This document shows, piece after piece, positions 23,946 through 35,546 of a DNA stretch of 64,000 nt. Position 1 is the stretch's first letter. Each line of letters opens with the position of its first letter. The stretch spans positions 372,001-436,000 of the forward strand of contig JAESUZ010001522.1 of NCBI GenBank assembly GCA_017311185.1, in the 5' to 3' direction. The position numbers and the translations under genes are program-made. Under the pieces are notes generated by a model. The model did no database searches, was not told the DNA's origin, and worked only from the letters and a program-made list of their open reading frames with translations. This stretch comes from Proteles cristata cristata. Its lineage: Eukaryota; Chordata; Mammalia; Carnivora; Hyaenidae.

Positions 23946-24454
23946 AATAGCAATTTTCATATATAAAAGTTGTGGCTGCATAATGTTACATCATGAGAAT
24001 ATTCCAGGAGTCAAAATTAAACTTGATATTTGTTATTGTTTCTGAAATGAAATGATGGTTGAATTTCATGTAAAAGCATATGAGGTATGAAAAGTAATTC
24101 AAGACAATCATATGGGCACTTGCTACGGAAATGTCTTATAACCATGACCTTGGTTAGTTGAAAAATGTGTGGCTATTGTAAGCATGGTGTTTAAATAATC
24201 CTGAGCAAAAACAGAAATTGTCATTTTAATTTCATAGTAGCATTTCAAAAGGCAGAATTTGATCTTTGATGATAAATTTTCTAGTTTTGTCCAATGAGGT
24301 CACACTATAATTTTTTTGGTAGACTGAAATTCCCTTTCTCACCAGTGTGCCTGTGACATAAAGAGTGAAAGATACGGAAATAATCTGAAAATGTACTTAT
24401 TATCAGCTGAAAGTGTGTAGTAGTGTAATGTGAATATGATTATATTCTTTTTAA
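23946..24454. other. Spacer between two oppositely oriented L1 blocks
   Basis: About 500 bp of unrecognised AT-rich DNA between the 3' ends of a + strand and a minus-strand L1. Confidence 0.45.
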
Positions 24455-25028
24455 AAGCATCTTTATTAAGATATACAGCATGACATAAAATCCATTCATT
24501 TAAAGTGTACATTTCAGGGGCGCCTGGGTGGCTTAGTCGGTTAAGCGTCCGACTCTCGCTTAGGTCATGATCTCGCGGTTCGTGGGTTCGAGCCCCGCGT
24601 CGGGCTCTGTGCTGACTGCCAGCTCAGAGCCTGGAGCCTGTTTCAGTCTATGACTCCCTCTCTCTCTGACCCTCCCCTGCTCGCGCTGTCTCTCTCTCTC
24701 CTAGAAATAAATAAAACATTAAAAAAAATTGTTAAAAAAAATACAAAAAAAAAAATAAAGTGTACATTTCAGTGGTGTTTTACAATAGTCGTAGTTTTGC
24801 AACCATCCCACAATCCAAGAACATTTTCTTTACCCCAAAGAAACCCAGTTAGCAGTTCACTTCTTATCTCTCATACTACTCATTCCCTCACCTCTAGTCA
24901 AGCATTCAACTGTTTTCTGCACCTACTCTCAACATTACATATAAGTGGAATCATATACTATGTGGTCTTTTGGGAAGACCTTCTTTTACTTAGCATAAAG
25001 TTTGTAAGTTTATTAATGTTGTAGCATT
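24455..25028 (-). mobile_element. LINE-1 3' fragment, old subfamily
   Basis: Antisense L1 3'-UTR text: TTTAAAGTGTACATTTCAGT, GCAACCATCCCACAATCC, AGTGGAATCATATACTATGT, CTTAGCATAAAG. It ends where a different L1 3' UTR begins, so it is a separate, 5'-truncated copy. Contains the young SINE at 24518. Confidence 0.8.
24518..24755 (+). repeat. CAN SINE (young subfamily)
   Basis: Very close to consensus, with a long composite A tail. Perfect 17-bp target duplication TAAAGTGTACATTTCAG at 24501-24517 and 24756-24772, the longest in the window. Confidence 0.97.
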
Positions 25029-26027
25029 TATTAGTACTTATTCCTTTAAAAAATAGACTTTAGGTTTTAGACAGTTTTAAATTCACAGAAAATTGAACTG
25101 AAGGTACAGATTTCCCATATACCATCCACTTCTGTATATGCACAGCTTTCCCTACTCTCAACATCCTGTACCAGATTGATATATTTATTATAATAATGAA
25201 CCTACAGTGACACATTACTATCATCCAAAGTCTATACTTTATACCTCGGTTCATTTTTGGTGTTACTGTACATTCTATTGGTTATGGAAATGATAATATG
25301 TGTATCCACCATTATAAACATACAAAGTAGTTTTACCACCACTCAAATCCATGCCATATTTGCCATATGCCATATTTGTGCCTACTCTTTCATAAGCCCC
25401 AGCAACCAATAATTCTTTTACTTTCCCCATAGTTTTGTCTTTTTCCAGAATGTCACACAATTGGAATTCATACAATATATAGACTTTTGAGATTGACTGC
25501 TTTTATTTAGTAACATGCATTTAATATTCCTCCATGTCTTTTTATGGCTTGATAGCTTATTTCTTTTTAATGCTGAATAATACTGCATTGTCTGGATATA
25601 GTTAAGTTTACTTATCCGTTCACATACTTGAAAGACATCTTGGTTGCTTCCAGGTTTTGGCAGTTGTGGATAATACCACTAAAAGTATCTTTGTCCAAGT
25701 TTTTGTGTGAACATGAGTTTTCAACTAATTTGAGTAAATACCAAGAAACGTGATTGCTAGATTGTATAGTTAAGAGTATGTTTAATTTTGTAAGAAACTG
25801 CTAAACTATCTCCCAAGGTAGCTGAACCATTTTTTATCCCCACCAACAAGGAATGAGAGTTCCTTTTGCTGCACTAGCGCTTATGCTGTAAGTGTTTTGG
25901 ATTTTAGCCATTCTGTTGTTATCTCTTTGTTTTAATTTGCAATTCCCTAATAATATATGCTGTTGAGCACCTTTTAATATGCTTCTTTGCCATCTATCTA
26001 TCTACTCAGATCCTTGACCTATTTTTT

Positions 26028-26220
26028 TTTTTTTTATTCTAGGAGAGACAGAGACATTGTGAGCAGGGGAGGGTCAGAGAGAGAGGGAGTCACAGACTGA
26101 AACAGGCTCCAGGCTCCGAGCTGTCAGTCAGCACAGAGCCCGACGCGGGGCTCGAACCCACGAACCGCGAGATCATGACCTAAGCGAAAGTCGGACGCTT
26201 AACCGACTAAGGCGCCCCCG
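26028..26220 (-). repeat. CAN SINE (young subfamily), head clipped
   Basis: Young markers GACCTAAGCGAAAGTCGG and GTCAGTCAGCAC. The head reads CGACTAAGGCGCCCCC, lacking the CCACCCA block (about 9-10 bp), yet the target duplication TTGACCTATTTTTT (26014 and 26221) is perfect. The loss may therefore have occurred in the source copy or at insertion. Confidence 0.95.
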
Positions 26221-29200
26221 TTGACCTATTTTTTAATGGGGTGTTTGTTTTCTTTTTGTTTTAAGAGCTCTTTGTATATTTTGGTAATAGGCCTTTATTA
26301 GATGGATCTTTTGCAAATATTTTCTCCCGGTCTGTCATTCTCTTGGCATTGTCTTTCACAGAGTAGTTTTTAGTTTAATCAAGTTCAGCTTCCAAATTAT
26401 TTTCTTTCTTCATGGATCATACCTTTAGTGTCATATCTAAGAAGGCATGGTTTTTTGTATGTTATCCGTTAGGAGTTTTATAATTTTGTGTTTTACGTTT
26501 AGGTCTGTGATCTGTTTTGAGTTGATTTTTGTGAAGGATGAAAGGTCTATGTCTAAATTCATTTTTCTGCAGGTGGATGTCTAGTTATTTCAGTACTATT
26601 TGTTCGAAAGACTATCTTTCTCCATTTTGCTCCCTTTGCTCCTTTGTCACAGATGAATTAACTACAGTCAAGTGGATCTGTTTCTAAGCTCTCTGTGTTG
26701 TCCCACTGATCTTTTTGTTTGTTTTTTCATCAGTGTCACATTATCTTAATTGTTTTAGGTTTATGGTAAGTCTTGAGGTTGAGTACTGTCAGTCCTCCAG
26801 TTTTGTTCTTCTGCTTCATCATTGTGTTGGCCGCTTTTGACTTTCCATATAAACTTGTGGGTCAGTTTGAGAAATCCACAAAATAACCTGTTGGGATTTT
26901 GATCAGGACTGCAATCAAATATATAGCTCAAGTTGGAAAGAACTGACATCTTGAACATGAATCTTCCCATTCATAAATATAAAATAGTTCTCTATTTATT
27001 TAGTTCTTGGATTTCATTCATCAGAGTTTTTCAGTTTTCCTCATGTAAATCTTGTACATACTTCTTTAGACTTATACCTAAGTATTTTATTTTGCAGGGG
27101 CAAATGTAAATGGTATTGTGTTTCTAAGTTCAAATTTCATTTGTTTATTGTTATTTAAGAAACCAGTTAACATTTGTATACTAACTAGTATCCTGCAGCC
27201 TTGCTATCAGTGCTTACTAGTTCCAGATTTTGTCAATTGTTTCATATATTTTACACAGATGATCATGTTGTCTGTGAACAAAAACAGTTTGTTTCTTCCT
27301 TCCCAAGCTATATACCTTTTCCTTTCCTTATAGCATTAGCTAGAATTATAAGTACAGTGTTAAGGATTAATGATAGAGAACATCCTTGCCTTGTACCTAA
27401 TCTTAGTGGAAAAATGTTGAGTTTCTCACCATGAAGTATGCTTTTAGCTATAAGTGTTTGTAGATATTCTTTCTCAAGTTGGGCAGTTTATCCTCTATTC
27501 CTAGTTTATTGAGAATTTTTATTATGAATGAGTGTTGAATTTTGTCAAATACTTTTCTGCATCCCTTGATTTGATCATGTAATTTTTCTTTTTTAGTCTG
27601 TTAATATGATGAATTATGTTGATTGATTTTGGAAGTTTGAACCAGCCTTGCATACCTAATATAGACCTCCTTGGTCATGGTTTATAATTCTCTTGATACA
27701 TTTTTTGATTCAGTTTGCTAATATTTTGTTGAGGGTTTTTGCATCTGTGTCTATGATAGGTATTAGTCTGTAGTTTTCTTGTAATATATTCATCTGGTTT
27801 GGGTATTAGGGTAATACCATCCTCAAATGATGAGTTGTGAATTCCCTCTGCTCCTATCTTCTGGAAGAGATTGTAGGAATTGGTCTAATTTTTATCTTAT
27901 GTTTGATAAAATTCACATATTATATTTGATAAATTTCACACATTAAGTCATCTGAATCTCTTTTGGGAGATTATTAATTATCGATTCAATTTCTTTAATA
28001 TATATAGGCCTACTCATACTATTCCTTATCTCTTTTTATGTGAGTTTTGGAAATTTGTGTCTTTCAAGTAATCAGTCCATTTACTCTAGGTTACCAAATT
28101 TGTATTCTTAGAGTTACTCATACTATTGCTTTATTATTATTCTCATGTTCATTATACCTATAGTAATATCTCCTCTTTCATTTCTGATTTCAGTAATTTG
28201 TGTCTTCTTTGTTGCTAGTTAGCTTGTTAGAAGCTTATCAGTTTTACTCAGCTTTCCAACAACCGACTCTTGGTTTTGTTAATTTTTTTTCTATTTATTT
28301 TCTGTATGAATTTTACTGGTTTCTGCTCCAATATTTGTTAGTCTTTTTTCTTCTCCTTACTTTGGATTTAATTTGCTCCTCTTTTTCTAGTTTCTTAAGA
28401 TAGAAGCTAGATTATTGATTTTAGAGCTTTCTTCTTTTCTAATATATGTATTAAATGCTATAAAGTTTCCTCTAAGCACTGCTTTTGTTGCGTCCACAAA
28501 TTTTGCCAAGTTTGTTTTCATTTTCATTTAGATCAACTTATTTTTTAATTTGGGGAGATTCTTCTTTGACCTTTGTATTATTTAGAAACGTGTTGTTTAA
28601 TATCCAATTATTTTGTGATATCCCACTGTTTTTCTGTTACTCATTTCTAATTTAATCCCATTGTGGTATGAAAGTAGACATTTCGGTTTTTTTCTGTTTT
28701 TAAATTTGTTATGTTTTATGGCTAAGTATGTCATCTGTCTTGGATACTGTCATGTGAGCTTAAGAAGAATGTGTATTCTGCTGTTGTTGGATAAAGTAGT
28801 CAATAGATGTCAATTCTATGCGATTGATTGATGGCATTTTTGAGTTCAGCTATGTCAACTTTATCTGCCTGCTGGATCTGTCAGTTTCTGATAGAATAGT
28901 GAAGTCTCGAACTATAACAGTAATTCCATTTATTTCTCCTTGCCATTTTTTTCTATTTTGCTTCTTCTATTTTGATACACCATTGTTAGTCATATATACA
29001 TTAGGGATTATTATGTGTTCTAGGAGAAATGGCCATTTTATCATGATGTAATGCTTCTCTTCATCCCTGATAACTTTTCTTTTTCTAGAGCTTGCTCTAG
29101 GTTGGGGAGTTTTTTCTCTCAACATTTTATTTCACTTCAATTTTTTCTTATGTGGTTTTTGAGAAGTGGGAAGTAATTCATATCTTTGTTCTTCTGTAGG

Positions 29201-29666
29201 TAATATGTTTTTATTTTCCTCTGACTTTCAGGATTTTTTTTCATTATCTTTGATTTTCTGCAGTTTGAATATGATATGCCTAAGTGGAGAGTTTTGGTTT
29301 TTACTTTGTTTTCTTTGTTTTTTTGGACATTTATCCTGCCTGATACCTCTGAACTCCTTGGATCTGTGGTTTCTTGGCTGAAATTAGTTTGAAGGAAATT
29401 CTCAGCCATTGGTGTTTCAACTGTTTCTTCTGTTCTTTTCTCTCTTTCTTCTGGTATTCTTGTTACACATATATTACACTTTTTGTGGTTATCCTGTAGT
29501 TGTTTGATATTCTAGGGATTTTTTTTTTTCAGTCTTTCTTTCCTTTGGTTTTCTGTTTTGGAAATTCCCAATTGACACAACCTCAAGCTTAGAGATGTTT
29601 TTCCTCAGCTGTGTCTAGTTTATTAATGAGCCCATCAAAGGCACTCTTCATTTCTGTTATACTTTT

Positions 29667-29694
29667 CAATCTCTACATTTCAATCTCTACATTT
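29667..29694. repeat. Perfect 14-bp tandem repeat
   Basis: CAATCTCTACATTT occurs twice head to tail inside the antisense L1. Confidence 0.9.
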
Positions 29695-30130
29695 CTTTTT
29701 CATTCTTTCTTAGAATTTCATATTTGCTTGAATTGCCCCTCTGTTCTTGCATGCCATTTTCTTTATCCATTAAAGTCCTTTGCATTTTAGTCATACTTGT
29801 TTTAAATTTCTGATCCGATATATCCAACATCCTTTCCATATCTGAGGCTTATGGTAGGCCTTAAAGCTGGATATTGTCAGTCCTTTAACTTTGTTCTTGT
29901 CCTTTATTATTGTGTTTAGTCTATATAGGATGCTTGTTCTATCCCTTGGGGTTGTGTTTTTTTACTTTTTAGTATGTCTTGTAGTTTTCTCCTTAATAGT
30001 CAGGCATGATGTATTTGGTAAAAGGAGCTGTGGTACGTAAGCCTTTAGTAATGTAGTGGTAACTTTTGAGGGTAAGAGAAATATTCTGTAGTTCTCTGAT
30101 TAGATCTCAGTTTTATAGTGAGCCTGTGCT

Positions 30131-31061
30131 TCTGAACTATAAAATTTATAAGTACTTTTCATTCCCCTTGCTCCCCCCAGCACCGTAGATGGGGACAGGA
30201 TGGCTACAGGACACTGTAGTTTAGTATTTCCCATTCTCCACATAGAAGGTTAGAGTGGGCTAGAGTTGGGATTTCTCTTCCCTCCAGGACAATTAGACTC
30301 TTAAAAAACTTAATAGTTTAGGTTCTAGTAAAATAGCTTCTTTCAAAGGCAGGCCTTGTTAAGAACAGAATATCTGGCATTTTTCAAGATGGTTACTTTT
30401 CCCCTCTCCCTGCCAGTAGCATGAGAGGATTTTTTTCCATGGTATTAGCTGTGAGAACCTGGTAGAGCTCCTGGAAATAAAATTCATAAAAGTGTTGGTT
30501 GCTCCCTCTTGACAGGTTACCCCTGGAGTTTTTAACTTTCAGACTTGTCCAGTCTGAGCCTCAGCAGTTCATTAATTACAGGTTAGGTATTCCTGTATAA
30601 GCATTGTTTCTCTTGGAGGCTTCTACTCATAGGTATCAGCTCCAGAAAAATTGTGATTCTCTGTACCTGCCTGTCTGTCTATCCAATTCTGGGGACAGTG
30701 GTGCCATACACACACAAAGATACACATACACACACTCTCTCTCTCACATGTAGAATCCTTTTATCACTTTAGTTCAGTATTCTGTGCCAATATTATTTTT
30801 AGTTTTGTCCCTTGTTTTCAAAATTTAAGCTTAGAGACTTTTTTTTCTAATTGGTGGGCATACTGTATTTACACTTATTAGATCTGAAAATACTTGGATT
30901 TATTTTGCCACGTTGTTTTGTGTTTTATATTTACTTTGCTATTTTTTTCTTTTTCTTCCTTCTTTTCTTTCTTTTTCTTTTAGTTTTTGTTTGTTTCACT
31001 ACTTTACTTCTTCTCCATAGATTTTTATTGAATTGTCAGTTTTTATTAAACAATTTAAAGG
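30131..31061. other. L1 flank or unique DNA with simple repeats
   Basis: Mixed sequence with a (CA)n/(CT)n patch at about 30,700-30,745 and a T/C-rich stretch near 30,940-30,985. No exon recognised. Confidence 0.4.
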
Positions 31062-31285
31062 AGGTTGCATGGTAAAGAGAATGGCTTTTGGAGTTAGAAT
31101 GCCAAGGTTTAAGACTCCCAAGTTCACTACTTCGTAATTGTACCAAGGTAATTGACCCAGGTATTTCCACCTCTTTTTTCCAGTTTTCTCATTTGCAAAT
31201 TGAGGATGACAGAGAATTATTATGAGGATTAAAAGAGTAAATATGTAAAACAGTTCTTAATACATAGTAATAGTAAGCTCTTTGT
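31062..31285 (+). repeat. MIR SINE
   Basis: One of the better MIRs here: GGTAAAGAGAATGGCTTTTG, GAGTTAGAATGCCAAGGTTT, CCAGTTTTCTCATTTGCAAA, TTATGAGGATTAAAAGAGTA. Confidence 0.85.
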
Positions 31286-31386
31286 GACTGCTTTTATTCA
31301 CCTCTCCTTTATTTTCTTTTATCCTTTATTCTGGCAAGATTGATGCATTCTCTTTACATTCTTTAAAATTTTTAACATACATTTTT

Positions 31387-31590
31387 TTTTTAATGTTTTA
31401 TTTATTTCTAGGAGAGAGAGCGTGAACAGGGGAGGGTCAGAGAGAGAAGGAGTCACAGACTGAAACAGGCTCCAGGCTCTGAGCTGGCAGTCAGCACAGA
31501 GCCCGACGCGGGGCTCGAACCCACGAACCATGAGATCATGACCTAAGCGAAAGTCGGATTCTTAACCAACTAAGCCACCCAGGCGCCCCA
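31387..31590 (-). repeat. CAN SINE (young subfamily)
   Basis: Young markers GGCAGTCAGCAC and GACCTAAGCGAAAGTCGG; ends GCCACCCAGGCGCCCCA. Target duplication TTAACATACATTTTT at about 31372-31386 and 31591-31605. Confidence 0.96.
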
Positions 31591-31879
31591 TTAACATACA
31601 TTTTTGACATAACAAAGTCTAAGTATATAATCAGCATCTCTGGCCTTCTGCTTAGCAACACTAAAATTTTAGAACATTTGCTATTAATTTTCCACCTCCA
31701 TATTCCATTTTATTGTTTTCTAGGATTTTATCTCTATCCTGTGCTTAAATTCCCCAGACCTTGTCAGTATTTGCTTTTATAGTCAGTGCTTCTTTAGATT
31801 TGCCAGCATATTTTCCATTATCTTTGCTCAGCTTTGTTTTTTCCTTCTGGATTAAATTTGTTTCTGAACAAGATTCTTT

Positions 31880-32095
31880 TTTTTTCTTAAATAGCTTATT
31901 GTCAAGTTGGTTTCCATATAACACCCAGTGCTCATCCCAACAAGTGCCCTTCCCCATGTCCATCACCCCCCTTCCCCTCTCCCCCAGCCCCATCAGCCCT
32001 CAGTTTGTCTCAGCACTCAAGAGTCTCTCATGGTTTGCCTCCCTCCCTGTCCCCAACTATTTTTCCCCTTCTTCTCCCCCATGACCCTCCATTAA
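31880..32095 (-). mobile_element. Carnivore LINE-1 3' end, recent, 5'-truncated
   Basis: Antisense carnivore L1 3' UTR: TTGTCAAGTTGGTTTCCATA, ACACCCAGTGCTCATCCCAA, CCCTCAGTTTGTCTCAGCAC, AGAGTCTCTCATGGTTTGCC. T run at the left is its poly(A) tail. Perfect 15-bp target duplication TGAACAAGATTCTTT at 31865-31879 and 32096-32110. Only ~216 bp long. The 107-codon frame here is an artefact. Confidence 0.93.
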
Positions 32096-32329
32096 TGAAC
32101 AAGATTCTTTAATAGTTCTTTTTCTTAGGGTTTTTATAGCTGCATGCTCACTCTTAAATGATAGTTCACTTAGGTATGAACTTCTAGGATAATGGTCATT
32201 TCTCATTAGAATTTTGATGTTAGTTTGTCTTTTTGTAGGCATGTTATCTCTTTTCCTGTCAGTGACTCTTGAGATTTTTCTCTTAGTCACATTCTATCTT
32301 CCACATATCTTAATCTCTGTCAAATAATT

Positions 32330-33020
32330 TTTAAAATAAAATGTATACGAAATTATGGAAAGTAATCACACATATATAATGTATTCATCATTACATTTAT
32401 CAAATTTCATTATTTTGTCATATTCACTCTAAATATGCTTTAAGAAACCAAAGTTGTTGGTTCTTACAACTTACCAAATGAAGTTCTGTATCCCATTCCC
32501 ATTGTTTCATTTCTTCCCCCTTCTCCAGAGGTTAACTACTAACTAAAGTTGGTCTGTATTCTTTCATTCCATGGTTTTATATTGTAAAAGATGTATAAGT
32601 AATAATGTACAATTTTAAACATTTATGTCTATGGTATTATATTATACATACAATTCTGATAGTCTTTGTTTCAATTAATTTTATGTTTTGAAAATCCATG
32701 TTCATGCATGTAGATAACATGCATTCAGTTTAGCTCCTGCATTCTGTTGTATAAATATACCAAAATTTATTTATCCATTTCTGTATTCATTGATGTCTAG
32801 ATTTACACTATTACCTTAAGTTTTGCTATGAATATCCCTATCCTTTCTCCTTGTTCTGTAGTTTCTTTGGGGTACACATCTAAGACTGTCAATAATATAT
32901 TGACATGCATTTTCATATATATGTGATGGTTTGGATTTTCCTTAATTTGATGTTAATTTCTCTGGACTCTGGGAGAATGCTGCACCATTTAGGTGCACTT
33001 CTGAATGTGCAAAAGCATTT
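32330..33020 (-). mobile_element. Old LINE-1 3' fragment
   Basis: Diverged antisense L1 3'-end text (AATGTACAATTTTAAAC, TTATTTATCCATTTCTGTAT, TTTGGGGTACACATCTAAGA). Interrupted by a hAT element and resumed at 33151. Confidence 0.65.
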
Positions 33021-33150
33021 TATTTGTCATAATATGTGGGGGCACTACTGGCATTTAGTGTGCAGTAGCAGGAATGTTAAATATCCTGTATTGTACAAGA
33101 TTGTCCTGGATACTGAATAATTTTCCACTTAAATTGCCAGTGATGCCCTT
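33021..33150 (+). mobile_element. MER20-like hAT DNA transposon remnant
   Basis: GGGGGCACTACTGGCATTTA, GTGTGCAGTAGCAGGAATGT, TATCCTGTATTGTACAAG follow the MER20 internal order. It splits the old L1, dating it after that insertion. Inverted ends are not preserved. Confidence 0.7.
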
Positions 33151-33325
33151 GTTAAGACATATTTCATTGCTCTAGGGTATATACCTAGGAATGATATTGT
33201 TGTTTAAACAATATGGTATAAACATCTTCACTTGGGATCAGAGTGCCATATTGAACTCCAAAGTGATTGCACCTATTTAATGTCTCAACAACAATTAATA
33301 AGTGTTTCTGGTTTTCTACCACTTT
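33151..33325 (-). mobile_element. Old LINE-1, continuation
   Basis: GTATATACCTAGGAATGATA and CTCCAAAGTGATTGCACC continue the antisense L1 interrupted by the MER20-like element. Confidence 0.6.
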
Positions 33326-33371
33326 TGATTATATATGATATTGTCGTATATGATATATATCATATATATAT
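33326..33371. repeat. AT-rich palindromic microsatellite
   Basis: TATATGATAT units in both orientations (GATATATATCATATATATAT). Lies exactly between two L1 fragments of opposite strand. Confidence 0.75.
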
Positions 33372-33480
33372 GATATTGACTATATGAGGTGATAGATGTG
33401 TTAACTTAATTGTGGTAATCATTTCACAATGTATATATATGTTAAATCATCATGTTATAAGCCTTAAAAATGATGTACAA
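33372..33480 (+). mobile_element. LINE-1 3' UTR fragment
   Basis: Sense L1 terminal text: TATATGAGGTGATAGATGTG, GTAATCATTTCACAATGTAT, TTAAATCATCATGTTATAAG. Confidence 0.75.
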
Positions 33481-34126
33481 CCTAAAAATTTTAGTTTGAT
33501 TATGAAATAACTCATTACTTCAAAAGTTTTCAATTTTCTGGTAACTGGTGAAGTTGGATTATCATATTTCCATTTCCTTCTTTATCTCTTTTGTGTTATG
33601 GATGATTTCTTTAGATATGTTGTGCCATGCTGTTTGATTGTAGTTATCTTGTCCTTTGACATACTTTTAATTATTATATTTTTCATACCTAGTAATTTTA
33701 TTTTCCTTAAATTCAAATATATTTGTTTTTGTTATTTTCTCCTATACTTACCACTCTTTTCTTATAGTTCCTGAATGTTCTTTTTCTTTCTTTCACATTA
33801 AAAAAAAACCTTTTATTTAATATTTGAAGTTAATCTATCATCTCCAGTTCTTAGGGTATTAATTCTCCTTTTGTTTTTGCTTGTTTGTGCTTCCTCATGG
33901 TAGTTTTTTATAGTTTCATAGTTTTTAATTGTGACCTAATTTGGTAGGGACTGCAAACTGTTTAGCATGGGCTGTGGAAGCACTCATACTGAGTGCTATT
34001 TCATTTATCTTATGGGACTATAGGAGGATATTTCTGTTGAGTTTTCATGTTAATTTCTTAACTTAGGCTTTCCTCATCACTTGGACATTGTAAACTAGGA
34101 CTTTACACCACCATGTAGTATACGTT
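33481..34126. other. Unique or unrecognised AT-rich DNA
   Basis: Pyrimidine-rich; could contain further degraded antisense L1, but I could not support it. Confidence 0.4.
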
Positions 34127-34140
34127 TGTGTTTCCATTTC

Positions 34141-34356
34141 TTTTTTTTTTTTTTTAAGTTTATTTTGAGAGTATGCAAGCACATGTGTGTGAACAAGTGG
34201 AGGGACAGTGCGAGAGACGGTGAGAGAGAATTCTAAACAGACTCTGTGCTGTCAGTGCAGAGCCTGTTGTGGGGCTCTGTCCCACAAACCATGAGATCAT
34301 GACCTGAGGAAAATCAAGAGTTGGATGCTTAACTGACTGAGCCACCCAGACATCCC
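34141..34356 (-). repeat. CAN SINE
   Basis: Minus orientation ending GCCACCCAGACATCCC. Perfect 14-bp target duplication TGTGTTTCCATTTC at 34127-34140 and 34357-34370, although the body is fairly diverged. Confidence 0.93.
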
Positions 34357-34370
34357 TGTGTTTCCATTTC

Positions 34371-35294
34371 AAATGACTTCTCTTCCATTGATTGCAATAA
34401 GAATCAGTGGATGACAGGTTTTCTTCCTACATTTATGGCTAAGTAGGAGAATTTTTGTCCCAGTTTCTGGTCATAGTTTAACTTACAACTCTCTGGGGGT
34501 TCTTAATTTTTTTCAGAAAACTCCATTCTAGCTCTAAAATGTATATGAGCTGAAGGCTTCATCTCTTTTTTGTCATAAATTCTTGCCACTAGCCTATATG
34601 CCTCCCTCCAGTCCTAGAACTCTGCAGCTATACTGTCTTTAGACTAGATTTTGTTAGATTTGTTCTTCTTTATTTCTGCTATATGAAGACTTCATTTCTT
34701 TTAGAACATACTTGAAGTAATTTTATTTTGTTATACTTAGCATTTCTGTATTTGGGATGGCAGAAAGCCTTTTGTGACATTCAATTAGCCAAATTGGTGG
34801 AAATTCACATTGTTTAATTTGAATGAAATCCAAATACTAGTTTTTAAATGCAACAAAAATACATAGAGAAATATATAAAAATATTAGTTTTTATAAACAA
34901 GTAGCAGGAATTATGTATGTCATTTTATTTTTAAAAACCAAATTGGTCAAAAATTATATAAATGTATGTGAGGTATAAATATATATATTAACATACAGCT
35001 CTCTATCTCTACTTCCATGCCTTAAACCAAACCACTATCCATGGTTAACTTAGGGGGACAGAATTAAGGAGGGAGGGAATCTTTCATGTTTCTACTTTAT
35101 ATAATTCTTTATTGTGTGATTTTGTACATAGGGATTTAAGTGAGAAAAAGATGCTAAAACTGCTAATAATTATGAGTGTTCTGCAATTTTCCTGATTAGT
35201 ATTTTGATAATTACTAACAGTGAAAAAAAACAACAACAAAAAACCTGTAAGCCTAAAAGACAGATTGTGAACTTGTTTCACTGACTGCTGTGTA
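34371..35294. other. Unique AT-rich DNA
   Basis: Nothing recognised. Confidence 0.4.
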
Positions 35295-35546
35295 ATGGAG
35301 GAGTCTGGAAGTACAGCCAGCTTCAGAGCTGACCCCAGGGTCTGGTTGCAGGAGCAGGTGGTAGACCAGGAGCAGACAGGGTCTCGCATGCCTGCTGGAG
35401 ACAAGGACCACATGAATCAGACTGAGTGCGACCACCACAGAGGAAGTCAGTATCGGCCTGTGTCCTCTCTGTTAGCTCAATCTAATGGCATTTTGAGCTT
35501 TCTATTGAGGGCCACAACGTTCTTGTGGATTATAAAACATTTATAA
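35295..35546 (+). other. Coding-like island of unknown origin
   Basis: Within AT-rich DNA this ~250-bp patch is richer in G+C, contains several CpGs (CTCGC, TGCGAC, ATCGG, AACGTT) and holds an 83-codon frame starting MEESGSTASFRADPRVW. The residue mix in its first 60 codons is balanced and hydrophilic, unlike the Ile/Lys/Phe-rich frames elsewhere. The last 20 codons become hydrophobic and AT-driven, suggesting the interesting part ends near 35,480. No splice acceptor or poly(A) tail is obvious. It could be an exon, a decayed retrocopy fragment, a regulatory element or an unrecognised repeat. Confidence 0.25.

Larger units (their letters stand above)
25029..30130 (-). mobile_element. LINE-1, near full length, antisense, dead
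   Basis: A second minus-strand L1 of a distinct subfamily. Its 3' UTR starts at 25029 (TTTAGGTTTTAGACAGTTTT, TCACAGAAAATTGAACTGAA). The antisense ORF2 reverse-transcriptase region follows (AGTACTGTCAGTCCTCCAG, AAACCAGTTAACATTTG), then the endonuclease region near 28,800 (TCTGTCAGTTTCTGATAGAA) and 5' region to about 30.1 kb (GTTTCAACTGTTTCTTCTG). Numerous stops and indels. Right border uncertain; the pyrimidine-rich DNA to 30,850 may belong to it. One SINE inserted at 26028. Confidence 0.85.

Noticed and set aside
31761..32084. 107-codon + strand frame
   Set aside because: Antisense of a recent L1 3' UTR plus flank.
35084..35413. 109-codon minus-strand frame
   Set aside because: Only its first part overlaps the G+C-rich island; the rest is hydrophobic AT-driven sequence.
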